Below are positions 1-12,500 of a DNA stretch of 64,000 nucleotides, piece after piece. The stretch is from Synchiropus splendidus. Lineage: Eukaryota > Chordata > Actinopteri > Syngnathiformes > Callionymidae. The DNA is taken from assembly GCF_027744825.2 (NCBI RefSeq), contig NC_071342.1:18816501-18880500 (forward strand), read 5' to 3'. The notes below the pieces were generated by a model that worked only from the letters and a program-made list of their open reading frames with translations, was not told where the DNA came from and made no database searches. The stretch's first letter is position 1. Each line of letters opens with the position of its first letter. The translations under genes and the position numbers were made by a program.

Positions 1-600
1 GGACGCCCTCAGGAGACCCCCGCGACCTCTCATGTTTATGCCACAGAGACAGGCATCTTTTTTGGAGATCACGTTCCATTCATTGGCATTCCGAGACTGC
101 TCTGTACTCCAGGAGGAATGCACGGACCGAAATGAACTTTTTTAATAAAACAAGGATGAAAAATAGGAACAAGGACTAACAGAGGAATAGAAGGAGGGCG
201 CCTAGACTCTCCTCTTTATTTTGTAATATTTCTCTTGTCTTGTTAGACCTTACCTTTCTCAAATATTCTGGAGGTCAAGTCGATGTATAGTGCTGGTATA
301 TTTGTAAATATATTCAAATATGTATAAATATATATTATATATTTACAGTGAAATATTTTTTTGTATGGACTTAACACTTGTCATTTCCGAGGTCTGATAA
401 CTGGTGTCCGATATTTCCGTTCACACGCACATTCACTAGATGGAACACTCGGAGGCGGCGTCCACACGACTTCCTTTAAGATGCGACGCTGCTACAAACG
501 GACAGTAGCAAGCATTTTTCACTTCGTAGCTCGGAAAAGTTTGTGGCAAAATGTTTGTATAGGATTGTAACAACCCGTCAAATCAGTGAGGCACTATCAG

Positions 601-820
601 GTGTGAGTGTGTGTGTCTGTGTACGTGGATGGTATGTGTGTGTTCATCCTTCTGTTTGCTACAGTGTGCTTCTTTGTGTGTCACTGTGTAAGGAGTGTGT
701 ATGTCAGTATGAGTTTGTGAGGTTGCATCTGCAGCTACGTGAAATTCGATTTCTCTGTGTGCATCCGTGAGTTAGTTTACATGTTTGTGTCTCAGTGTTT
801 TGTTTGTGTGTCAGTGTGAC
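601..820. repeat. TG-rich low-complexity tract
   Basis: Interrupted TG/GTGT runs over about 220 bases, broken by CTGT, CATC and CAGT. The open frames across it are products of the biased composition. Confidence 0.7.
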
Positions 821-1361
821 AGTGCAGGGTCCAGCAAGTCAGATGATGTAAACGTTGCAACAATCCTACAGTCTATAAATGAATATCTAGTTTTGTTTTG
901 ATTCAAAAAACAACATAAAACTGTAGTCGTGTGGACGCAGCCTCACTCTCACTCAGCACGTTAAGTTATTGACTCTTTTTTTTTTGTTTTGAATTGAATA
1001 TTTTCCCAAAAATACACCAGGACATGATTGAAAGTACGAGGAAAGCTACGGTCATTCACGTGAAACAAATGTTCTAGTTTTGTAATTTTATATTTGAATG
1101 TGAATATTAAGTTAATTCTTTGAACTTGTACATTTATAGACAGATAATCTCGTTTTTTATCTAGAAGAATTTCTACCCAGCGAGTTAACACTTTAGGAGA
1201 TGATTTCTGGATATTTATAATGAATGAATAAATGCTTGGAATAGCACTCTAGTCATCCATCATCTTTTTAGACTTAACTCCAAATTTGAAGTTTGAAAGA
1301 GATCTCGTTTCTACCGGACCAACTTTAATATGTTTTTGCGAGTGTTGATGCCACATTTGCA

Positions 1362-1367
1362 AATAAA
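1362..1367 (+). promoter_or_regulatory. polyadenylation signal AATAAA
   Basis: AATAAA is followed within about 20-25 bases by a strongly GT-rich downstream element (TTGTTGTGCTGGTGATTCTG, from about 1384). This is the standard vertebrate layout, with cleavage expected near 1380-1390. It would end a plus-strand transcript entering from the left edge. Confidence 0.5.
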
Positions 1368-1996
1368 GCAGCAGGAAAATACTTTGTTGTGCTGGTGATT
1401 CTGGTGACGCTTTTCTCTGGATGTGCTTCCTTCTCTGAAGAGACCAGTGACATGTTGAGTGGATTCAGTTCCATGCAGGGATGAGGGGCAACTCTCAGCC
1501 CAAAGCAGCGGACAAATGGAGTTCAGTTGGTATTGTTCCAGTTTCTATGGGTCTTTCTTCCTCTTCTACTACTACTACTATCATTGTTATTACTGTGGTG
1601 TTCTCAACTCCACAACCTGACTCCTGGTCATAATTCTTCCTCTGGGTCCTGTGATCCAGTTGGAACCGGAGGAACTATTGTGACCTGTGTTCATCACAGA
1701 TTAATATACAGTATATTGCTTCACTTTTGTCACATATTAAAAGTACATTTTGTACTCATGAAATATTATATATGAGCAACAGATGACACATTTTCTCCGA
1801 TTGGCTGATTCCAGTTGCGCTATCGCCAAAACAGGAAATAGCCGAATATCTGCTGAACAGGAAGTAGCCGGGGCCAAGCTTGCAAGGACGGAAAAAGCAT
1901 TTTTCATGTCAAAAAAAATGTTCCGTGGTTCATTCATCTCTGTTTCGATCAATACAGAATTTTCCGCAGTGACAGATAAAAATAATAACCTGCACC

Positions 1997-2045
1997 ATTC
2001 AGCCAATCAGATCCTCCGATTGCAGTTTATTTGCATTTATATAAA
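1997..2045 (+). promoter_or_regulatory. CCAAT / octamer / TATA cluster (promoter-like)
   Basis: Within 45 bases there is a CCAAT box (2003-2007), the octamer ATTTGCAT (2029-2036) and TATATAAA (2038-2045). An inverted copy of the CCAAT region, GATTGGCTGATT, lies at 1799-1810. CCAAT plus octamer plus TATA is the layout of H2B-type histone promoters, but here the octamer touches the TATA box and no histone-like frame follows. The region is AT-rich, so chance is a real alternative. Confidence 0.2.
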
Positions 2046-2255
2046 TGTTCCTTGTGGTGCAAATCGCTTATACATTTTTGCATAATATAATGTAACATTG
2101 TTATAATATCATACATTAAATTGTATTATAATAATTTATTACCGCAATCCGTGAATGTGTTGACATTGCTGAGTGACACTGGTTTTGGTTGTAGCATATA
2201 AAATTGTAATAGGTTGATCATTATATTCGGGTCGCGGGGACCAGAGACACTACGA

Positions 2256-2811
2256 CAGAGGTGGGCAAAGTGGGGCCCGGGGGCCATATGTGGCCCGATG
2301 CCTGTAAATTCGTGGCCCTTTTGACGTCTGACTAAAACTATAATTGATATGTTGTAATTTTCCTGCCTTTTTTGTTCTTTCTCTGTTAGTCACCATCACC
2401 ACTTCAGCAGTAAATATAGCATGTTCTTGTTTAAAAACTATATGTTTCTTCTTTTCATTTGCCCTTTAGTGGCATGGCATTTTGAGTGGTTTTTTTTTTT
2501 TTGTTCCTCAAAATACATAGGAATATTGGAGGAATACTGAAGGAATATTGAAAAAATATATATATTTTTTTAATTGCCTTTTTACTGATTTATATTAAAA
2601 TTAAATGTATACAAAATGAAATATTTCATTATGTTTCCTGGGATATTTACTCTTCTTATTATCCTTACATACTTTTTTTTTTTTTTTTACATTTATTTTG
2701 TCCTTGTTCCTTAAGTAAATATTTTGGATATTTTCCCGTCATGTTTTGGAGTCCTCGCTGTCTTTCTTTTGATGATGGCCGACTCACAACAGTTACAGTT
2801 GCCCACCTCTG
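2256..2811. mobile_element. non-autonomous hAT transposon (556 bp) with perfect 8-bp target duplication
   Basis: The ends are perfect 13-bp inverted repeats: CAGAGGTGGGCAA at 2256-2268 and its complement at 2799-2811. They are flanked by identical 8-bp direct repeats CACTACGA (2248-2255 and 2812-2819). An 8-bp duplication with CAGNG-type ends is diagnostic of the hAT superfamily; this end sequence resembles the Charlie-like group. Just inside the left end is the GGCCCGGGGGCCATATGTGG block common in these elements. The interior is AT-rich and encodes no transposase, so the element would have needed enzyme from elsewhere. The intact duplication suggests a clean insertion without later rearrangement. 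Confidence 0.9.
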
Positions 2812-4588
2812 CACTACGATGTGCTGTCACCATCTCACCTGCATCCAGATGGAACTCCAGGTGGAACTAATACTGTGATCTGTCCCTGACAACGTTTCCG
2901 GTTGTGTTACTAACAGTCAGATAAACGCTGACAGTCGCAGAACCTGAGGTAATAACCTTTATGTTCCAGATCCTTGCATGAGAAACATGGAGGATCAGCA
3001 GTATCACTACGTGTCTCTGGGTGAATCGACTGTGTTTTTCGTAATAATCGGCCATTTCTGTGGGCTGAAATGCCGAGCTCAGCACGAAGTGAGCCATTGA
3101 ATTTAAGGTCACTTTGCTAATGAACACGGATCTGGTCGGGCGGGAGAGCGGCGGCTGCACCCGCTTGGATCAGACAAAGTATCTGATGAGCCGATTGATT
3201 CACTTGGTTGTCTTATCAGAGAAGATTTAATCCACCAGAGTGAGCGGCTGGAGGCTCCTGTGTGTGTGAGGGAAGAGGCTTCTGAGAAGTCAAGACTGAA
3301 CAGATGTGGCCATAGCGTTACGACCACAAGCGTTCTTGTTGGGTGATCCTGGACCGCAGCAGCCCATGGTAGGAAAAAAAGCAGCCAACCGACAAGCGGG
3401 TCATGGGCGACTTCACGCTTCAGCGTGTGGTCCGGTGTAACACAAGAGCTACTGTGGCTCAAACTGCTGACACTTCTGATCCGGATACAAAGCCATCAGG
3501 ACAGATGGTACATTTATTGTGTCGTATCCTCAAACAGGACAGGATGTCCATGTTGTGTGAGCGCCAACTATACGGATTCCGAGAACCAGAGCGAGACTGT
3601 AGAGCAGAGCTAGTAAAAGGACAGTGCGTAGTCATAAAAATATAATAAAAAAAAATCCAAAGAAAAACATAATTGCAATAAATGATCAAAATTCAACCCT
3701 ATGCTACCTCAGTACTCAGTACATCAGGAGGAATACAAATGACTTACAAATACAAATACAAATAAATTTTCCTCTGAAAATGTGACATAACTCCAGTGCG
3801 ACTTGTTTTTTTTTTCTTCACGATGCATTGAGTCGTCCGACTATAAGTCCTTAGCGACCTAGCAAGTCTGAAAAATACTGCTATCAAATGTCAAACATGA
3901 GCTGAGCCAGAAGGCATGACACCATTTTCTAATCACTTTCACGCCTCGCTTTGTTTGTGAGTCATGATTAAAAGAAAATTAAAGAAATACAATGAGTCAT
4001 TCAATCCTCTGAGACGGTGATAAACTTCGTCCAAGAGCTTTAAAGATGTTCTCAGGTTTGCAACAGAAACATACTGCTGGATATTTAAAAAAAAAGGAAA
4101 ATAGCGACGCTACACTGATGCACATTAATGTGATCAAAGTAAACAAAAATTTGAAAGTCTGAAAAAAAAGTTTACATTTTCACTTATTTTGACAGAAGAA
4201 ATGCACGTGAAGTGTCGCAAAAAAATGAAATCAGATTAGTTTATGACTAGAAACCCCAAACTGTTTGGCTGGACAGGACCATGAGGCCGGTGCATTTAAA
4301 GGAAGCATGACTGATGTGGGAAATGAGGGAATCAGAGGTGCTCCTTTATGATGTTGGATCTTCATTCAGGGACTCTATAGCAGTGTTACCTTCACGTGAC
4401 AAGTCTGTAATTCGCTGTCAATCATTTCATCACTTTGTTGAGACAGCTGGTTTGTACTGTCTTCTCCTCTTTGTGACCAACATCCTGATATTTCTGTCAC
4501 GAACATCTTCAACGTGCTACTGAACTGTTCCTTTATATCACTTGCCCTTTATGTTCTGAAATGACGCAGAAGTTGCTCCAAGAGGATC

Positions 4589-4594
4589 AATAAA
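4589..4594 (+). promoter_or_regulatory. candidate polyadenylation signal AATAAA
   Basis: AATAAA within AGGATCAATAAAGTC is followed by a T/G-containing stretch and TGTGGC near 4620. Together with the unique-looking sequence before it (about 3900-4590), it could end a second plus-strand transcript. No coding exon was recognised upstream, so this is only a candidate. Confidence 0.25.
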
Positions 4595-4599
4595 GTCTT

Positions 4600-7500
4600 A
4601 TGAGGACAACCTCTCCTGCGTGTGGCAGCTGTTGACTCACAGAGAAAGACTTGTGATTTAGCTGTATTCTGGTTCTAGCTGGTTCTATATGTGTGACCCA
4701 TCAAAACAATAGATAAGTCGTAGAATTTCAGTCAATTTGGAAAGGGGAAAAAAGGGGAAGATGCGGGTTCAGTAGTGAACATGAAGTTCTGTAACATAGA
4801 TGTGGTTCCCTCGCTCACAAGTCTGGACTCCCCCCACTCAGACAAGCTTGGCGACGGACGTGCCCCTTCACGTCTCCGGAACCTGAAAAGGGCTCGGAGG
4901 GAAACATCAGTCTGAAAACATTCCTGTTTTTCCATAGAATGAGAAGAAGAAAAGATGCAGCAGCCCTGGAGGATTGAAGGAGGATTGGAAAGAAAGGGTG
5001 GCGGGATAAACCACGACACCGTACACCCTCATTATTGGGGGAGGATCGGAGAGAAAGACAGCCGGATATCCACACTAGCTGTTGCACACTTTATCGGAAT
5101 GACTGTGTATTGTGCTTTAGGCTGATGGAACACATGCGAACACAAGACAAGAGGGAACCTCCTCCATCTATCAAAGACTGATTCAGGACAAGTCAAGTTC
5201 TTCCACTTCACAGTTGCTTTGACTCCACCAAAGTTCTTCTTGGTTTCCACCCTGCGCTCTGATGGTGTTTCCACCATGAGAAGCGAAACTTTCTCATTAA
5301 TCTGGTAAACAGCGGCCCTCAGGAGCCCATAATCACTTTTTCATTTTGAGCGATTTCTCCTTAATGCTCAGAAGATTAACCCGCTGACCCTCAAATATTA
5401 GCTCGAGGGTGACGGGAAGTTGCCCAGGGTTATCAAAAGACCTCTCAGGAGTAAATCTAAAGTGCGAGCATTAATATGCAAGTGAGGCGCCCAGCTCCAG
5501 GATCAAGGAGCACCATCTGGCAGCGGGGCTCCGGGGTACTCTGACATTTTGGTGGTAAAATTGATGATTGGATTTGTTGTTTCTTCCTGCCCTTCCTAGT
5601 CCTCCTCTGCGTCCTTGGTCCAAGTCCGGTCCTCCCCTGCTAAGCCATCTGGTGGGCCTGGTGTGTTTGCACAGATCTTGGTCCTTTGGAATGTCAACAT
5701 GAGTCTTTGTGTGGAGCTGGAGAGGCCTACATCTACAGGAGATAAGAGGCGGGGAAGGAGGGGTTCGTCTGGTCAGGCTGGTGTTGACAAAAACTCTACT
5801 TCACACTTCACTACAGAGAACTATGTGCTTTTTTTAGTTAGACACTAGACAAGGGAGTCTAGATCCACCATAACATATAGCATTACCACATGGATGACTC
5901 CATTCAAGAGTGAGTAATTTAGTTTTAGTCACTGGTATAGACACAGCTAGAAGCCTACACCAACTGTTCTGGTGAAATACCGAGGTATTACCACCTCACC
6001 AGAGCGGAGTGGCCCGACTCACCTCTGTCCTCTCTGAATGTCAAAGGGCTTCTAAAGTAAGGGGGCTTCCATACGATGGACTCTGTCTTAGATCAAAGTT
6101 GGTTTGGCTCAAAAATCGGAGGAAAAAATTTTTTCGTGACTTTCGTGAGGTGATTTCTCCAGCAAAACTAAGACTGACCAGGTGGTCAAAATGCAGGATG
6201 ATAGGGCTGAAGACAAATATCTGCTGCTATTAAATAAAGTCTAAATAAAGATGAAATAGTCCAGTGTGGCAAGAAAACATCTCCACAGAAGACACTATTG
6301 AATTAAGGTTAACAGTGTGATCAACAGCGTTTTTTTTCACTGAACGATGGATACAGTTTTGGCTGGTGTCTACATCTTTGTTAGTCGCTCTCAAACAGCA
6401 GTTCTGCTCATATAGCCCCCAACAGGCTGGAGTCAGCTCTGAAAAAAAATCGGACACAGTCGTGTTGGAAGAGGCGTAACGTAGCACAGCAGGGGGTCAA
6501 TTGAACTTGGGCCCAAATGTGTAGATTTCATTTCCGAATGTGCGTGAAAAGACATACAGTCAACAGAGGAGAATCAGCGGAACATAAAAAAAAAGAAGGA
6601 AAATCAAAATAATACAATGAAAGACAGACGGTGTACATGCTTCTGCCGTGTGGTGCCTGTGGATCTAAACAGAAGATTGAAGATTAGGAATTATTTTTTC
6701 TTTGTTGTTGTTGTTCAATTTACAGGAAAGCAACAGTGGAAAGTGAAAGAGTACTGTACTGTTGTACTCAACATGTGTTGTCAGAACAGTAGTCTTTTTA
6801 TGTGCAGGTGATGATTTAGTTTTTCATTCAACATCTTACTGCAGTAAATCCCAGCTAGCAAATCTGCTGCTGTATGCAAAGACTAACCAAATAGTTTTTG
6901 CGCAACTGACCCGGCTACTAGTTTTCAGTTGTTGTGGCACAAAAAAAGTGAAAATAAGTTTGTTTTTTTTTTTTATTTCAGATAACAAGGTCACACTGCA
7001 GACATGCGGCGGCTGTGCTGCTGGGAAACTGGGACAAGTTTGAACGAAACCTGAGCAGAAATCCAAATTGCAAAATGACACAAAACAACCTTGCTTTGTT
7101 CTTCCTAACCAACCACGGACCGCAGCTGAAGATTTAAGGTTTGTAACTGTAACCTTCTTCAACCTCTTCGCATTGCAACGCAGAAAATCAATGGTTCACC
7201 GCCCGGTCACTGAGAAGGAGGGGTCCACTTGTGTTTGATTTAGCACTCGCAAGGCACCAAGTCTGCGTCGGCGCGGATGGATTTACTAGCTGAGTGTGTG
7301 TGTTTACGCGCGATGCTTTGTCCCCCAGTTGTGTCTGAGCGGCGAGAGGTTCCACGTCCAGTGAGTTCATGTGTTGACTTTGGTGCGTCTGAAAGTCTGA
7401 GGTAACATCTCAGGCAACACAGTCAGCGCCGGATGAATCTAAATTGTTTAGATGAAGACAACCCCGCCATTAGAGGGGCCAGATGACAAGAGCAAACATC

Positions 7501-9150
7501 TCACAGCGCTGGAGTTCAACACGCTGCACACTAACGTAAACACAAACTACTCGCTCTCACTAAAGCGTTGCTCTTCATGGACGTTTTAACTGCTTTGGGT
7601 GTGTTTCATAAAGCAGCTTACTCATAGTGTTCCCTGTTGAGTTGTGCCAACCAAAACTCCATAACCAGGCAGTCAACGCCAGCCCCTCCGGGCTTGTCTT
7701 AAAGTGATGATGTCACCAGAGACATCGAAAAGCTGTTGCGAAGCCAGACAAGTTTTGCTAATGCACTGGAAAACAACTTCAAGATCATTGGATCTAATTC
7801 CTTCACAGAGGGGCGGCTTATCGCTCAGCACTCTGGTGGCGCCTCGGAGCAACACAGTTGGAGTCTATGTGTTGTATATCTCCGGCAGGAGGGACAGAAG
7901 CAGGCGGACTTCTCTGACCTGCGTGTCAGGAGGCAGACGGAGCGGGACAGTTTGCCACTGCTGCACTCTTACTGTCCTGAGTAAACACAGACCAGGCCAA
8001 TAAAAGACTCTTGTAAAAAAGAAAAACAGTGCCCGTAAATGATGTTTAATTGGAACTGTGCAGGAGGGCGGTTGGTCTGTGCTGACTCTCAGGAGGCCAA
8101 ACAAATGGGTGGTGGAGGGGGGGGGGATCAGGAGCAGGAAGTGGAACCTGGGATTTATTGAAACTGGAATGAAGGAAAAAGTGAGAGTTTGGCTTTGAGT
8201 CGGTGGAGTTCTGCTGAGACCTCGGGAAGGTTGGTGAATGTCCTCAGTCACTGCAGAATTGAGGGAGACAACGGCTCGGGAGGCCGCGTCACTCACACTT
8301 TTGTCAGCGGGGATTTCAAAAGAAACTATTTTCAGGGTTTGAAAGAGAGTCTCACACTGTTCAAAGAGAAACTTCCCAAGAATACATGCATATCACTTAT
8401 GAGTTCTGACCTTGTTATGTTTCATGAAGGACACTGACACTGACGTTATGTTTGTGCCAATATCTGTGGTTTTCAATCTCATTTCAGGGGCTGTCTGGAC
8501 CCCTGCGGTCTAGACAGCTCGATATTTGATTAAAAACCTAAACCATGCACACACTAAGCTAAAGTGGCTCCAACCCGGCTGATGGAAAAAATACGCCCCT
8601 TTCTTGTCCAAGAACCACTCGCCTACTTTCCCATTCTTCACTGTATTCCCATCCACCGGCGTTTTGGGGAGTTTCCACGTTATCGGTTGTCATCCATAAT
8701 CTTTACTTAAGGAAAAGTCCCTGTCTCTGGGATCATCAGAGGTGCAGAGTTTCTTTTGCCGCATGATATTTTTTAGGTGCGAACATTCTTGAGGAAGATA
8801 AATCATCATCTCCACATAAGTTTGGCAGCATTCTTCCTGCTCAGTTTAGTGACCACAACAATGGAACTCAGTTTACTTCATGTGAAACCAACCTTCCTGC
8901 AGTTGAGCCAAGTCAACCTGAGGCTAATGCTCCACGACAGAGGACGTGCTCAATGCTCCTCAGACCTCTTTGGGTTTATGAACAACCAACAACAGGTTCA
9001 CTCAGAGCACCATAGTGCTGTATGTGATGCAGCAGGGTGTGTGCTGAAGGATGTCGATGGCCCGTTTTGGAACCACCCCCCACAGTTTTTGAGAACAAAT
9101 ATGTTAGTGAAAATGTCTATGAATGAAAACAGGGGACTCAACTCTATCTA
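4600..9150. other. no gene recognised
   Basis: No convincing exon or RNA gene is visible. There is a run of ten G at 8117-8126. Around 6960-6980 there is a splice-acceptor-like T-run ending in CAG, but no recognisable protein follows it. Small open frames on both strands have no family features. Confidence 0.5.
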
Positions 9151-9597
9151 CAGCAGAGGTGAGAAATTGAACTTCCTAAGAGGCCAGGTTGTTGGGTTGT
9201 CAAACCCAAAGAGAGGAGGGTGAGAGAAAATTGAAAATAAAAATCAAGTGGTGACATCATGTGTGAATGTCAAATTACACTTTAAAAACGCACAGAAAAT
9301 GTTGGCTTGTCGTGTTTTATTTAATTTCAACCACATTCCATATAAAGCTTCTCAATGTGCCTCATACATTTCAAAATCTACTTTTAATTCTGATGTATTT
9401 TGTGGGACAACGGAAAAGACAAACAAGTAATAAAAATAATAAAAAATGAGAAAGTTATGTTTCAGTTGCATCATAATGAACACAAGACAAAAAAATGACA
9501 AAAGTTTTATAGATTTACTCTGACTTCAGGAGGGCCACATAAATACAGCTAAAGGGCCGTATTTGGCCCACGGGCCGCATTTTACCCTGGTCTGAGC
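9150..9597. mobile_element. decayed hAT-like transposon fragment
   Basis: The right part (9531-9597) carries the GGGCCGTATTTGGCCCACGG block seen at the ends of many vertebrate hAT elements and finishes near CCCTGGTCTG. A possible left end, CAGAGGTGAGAAATTGAAC, is at 9154. The ends match each other poorly and no 8-bp target duplication is visible, so the boundaries are approximate and the copy is old. No transposase frame. Confidence 0.45.
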
Positions 9598-9599
9598 TG

Positions 9600-12500
9600 G
9601 AGCTAAGGACCTTCCCAACAGCAGACTTTCCCAAAATTCAAACAACGGATTTGCACTTGAATGAAACAGAATTAAACAGAATGAAACTGAAAATAACTGA
9701 ATTTGTCTGTTTCGGTTGGTGTCGATAAACAGGTCCTGAGCTGAACAGAAACTAAAAACCAACTCTAAAGCAAGGTGTCAGCAACTCTTCCACAAACAAC
9801 GTCATATTTACTCTAGCTAAACACTCCCCACCAGGTCAGCACGTCCCCTGTCACAAAGGCTGGCGACTGTTTTCACCATCGAAATGATGGACGATCGCCT
9901 CCACAATAGCTCGGTGACATGTGGACTATAAATCTCCGCGGGATTATTCACCCAGCAGACACTCCTCCTCTTTTCACCTGCATCACTCTTCCCCACCAAC
10001 AAGAGCACCACTGTTCCCCTGAATACCAACAACGCTCATTTCTATTCACCCCCTTCTTCTCAATTTGTCAATTTCAAATATGCTTTCAAGGTTTGGTGGG
10101 TTCCCTACATCCACCCCACACTCCCCTCGCTCCGTCCCACCCCTGACTCCAAAAACGGCTCGGCTGATTGTGGGCTGCTGAAAGTTTAGGGGCAGGTACA
10201 GAGACATGCCTCTCTCTGTATCATTCTGCGCGGTAAGCAGGTCATTAAATAAAAGTGTTCAGTGAGTGACGTGCCTCTATACCTGCCTGTCGGCTCAGGA
10301 GCAACAAGAGGCCGCTCTGTCCTGCCCAGGCAGGACGGGATAATTACAACCGCTGACTTAATCACTTACCACAAAGCCCTTCAGTGCTGCGGCTTCTTGC
10401 CTCCCTGCGCTTCCTTCGCGATATCTAGTCGGCCTGCTGTAGGGAAGCATTCCTGCATTATAAATTGTTTTCTCACACAGACAGCCGTCCATGTCGTTCC
10501 TACATGCACAATGAGGGTCTTATAGTTCAGAGCGCCAGAGGCTCTGACTCAGACACTTGAAGAGGGTAGGTTCACTTGCAGGTTAGCGTTTATCTCCTAT
10601 ACATCTGCCATCATTTTTCATCATTTTCTCCAAAGGATTTGTCAAGTGGGAGAGTCTACTGCGGCAAGACTCGTCCTGCCTGCTGAATACGGAACACGTA
10701 AACGCTCCTTCTGCTTAGGGGTTAAGCAGGGGCCTAGGATTGTTTCGTACCGTTCTACTCTCACCTGCAGTCGACTCCCAGATTTTAATACGGTTCTTTA
10801 AGTTCGGGCTGAGATCTGCTCTTCCAAAGTTTTACTGGTGCTATTCTCACCAACCTGGTCTGTGTAAAGGATCAGTCCAGGATGTACAGGGGGACCAGTG
10901 AAGAGTGCTGTCACCAAGGGTCACTCGAGAAGAGAAAAACTGGGGTACACACATAAGGATCTACTACATCTTCAACATGAACCTGAGCTCCATCATCTCC
11001 ACGAACAAAAGCGGTCCAGTTGCTTGCAGACATTCTTGGGTGATCACACCTGATCTAGAGTACAAGAAACATTGTAAAAACTGGAAAACACAAGTTGAAA
11101 GTCAATGGGAAGATGGTGGACTGGTGGTGGGTGGTTTTAAAAGAAAAATCCCCTAAAAATTCCTGATAACTAAACAGAAACACAGCCGCTGCTAGTGGAA
11201 AGAGAGTAAAAGTCGTGCCAAAGTAGTCGCTCCAGCAACTGTAAGAACGGACCAGGTAAGGACGGCAGCAGATGGGAGGAAGATGTAGACCTCAGGATTC
11301 GAAGCTCATGGTTTTAACCGTTATCAAATCGATGAATATCCACAGATCCCCCTTTGTTTCTTTGAGTCTGCAACACTGTCCATGGCCATGGTTCAATTGG
11401 GAGAAGTCGGCTCGCCCCACACACCAAGATTTTTCTATGTAAATATGGAACATGTTTAACATTTACGACTGTCACTTCAACCGTTTTAGGAGCCATTGCT
11501 TTTGGTTTAAATGCAGCCAGTTATAAACCATTGCTAAAACACAAACACAAATGGATTCCTCTTCAAATGAGAACATTTTCGTCCAGCCTTCTACATTGCT
11601 ACTCATTTGTTAGGCAAGAAATAGTGATAATGATGATTTAAGCCCATAAATAACCAGGTGGCAGGTGAACTTGCATGGTGAGGCATTATAAACAGAGGCA
11701 AATGAAACGAGAACCTCCCATTTAAGGCACACGTCCAGTGATCACCTCCAACACTTGAGCTATCACACACAAACTAAGGGCCACTACTAAGCCACGGGGA
11801 CATGAGTGGAGTATCCAGTCATCTTCTTCAGTCCAGACAGGCCATGTCCAAGTCAAAACCTGCTACCTGCATAATGTCCCCCATGGATTCAGGAGTCCCA
11901 TAGTGCACTGCCACAGTCACAGCTTTTACAGCTGATGATGTTATATAGATGTTGACGGACAGAAACATATTTCTGGCACAGTTGAGCATGGAGAGGCTAT
12001 GGACCAGGCGGTGAAGCAGACACCCTAAAAAAAGAGCTCTGGACTTGTTTTCAAAAAGGCCTCGAGGCTTTAGTCTGTCAGAGGTTGTGGTTCTAGGCCA
12101 GCAGCCAGGCCTTCAGACCCTCTTGATGGCAGAGACTAAACCACCATCTGGACTGACAGGCCCTTCCTGGACCGCTCGGCCAGGCTGAGACGCACCGCAG
12201 AGGGCTGCACAAATAAACCAGTGCTGCTCTGCTGAAATTCATCTGCTTGAAAGTCTGAGGTGTTTTATAGAGGAGGGCGGTGAGCTCACTGCGAGCAGAA
12301 AAGCTGGACACCTCGAAGTGGCCGTGCGCAATGATGATGGACTGAAGATCACATTTGAATCATCCATTGAGATGAGGCTTGAAAAGTGAATAAACAGATG
12401 AGTCACGACCGTTAACACAGATTTATTGTGTTTACAGAGTGGCCGGTGCCCACTTCAGCACATGCGAGGGGGAGCGATTAGAACCGGGCCGGGTGCTGAA

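Larger units (their letters stand above)
1..1390 (+). other. probable 3' untranslated region of an upstream gene
   Basis: No reading frame from the left edge continues far: the three plus frames stop at about 132, 140 and 170, so any coding sequence ends left of the window or just inside it. What follows is AT-rich with TATTTGTAAATATATTC-like runs near 300-360 and a TG-rich stretch at 600-820. It ends in AATAAA at 1362 followed by a GT-rich stretch. This is how a long vertebrate 3' UTR looks. The gene itself cannot be named. An early AATAAA at 144 could be an alternative short 3' end. This is inference from composition and signals; intergenic DNA with chance signals is the main alternative. 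Confidence 0.4.

Noticed and set aside
6960..7136. T-rich acceptor-like site followed by a 56-codon frame ending in TAA
   Set aside because: Acceptor shape is good but the peptide shows no family, no codon bias and no partner exon.
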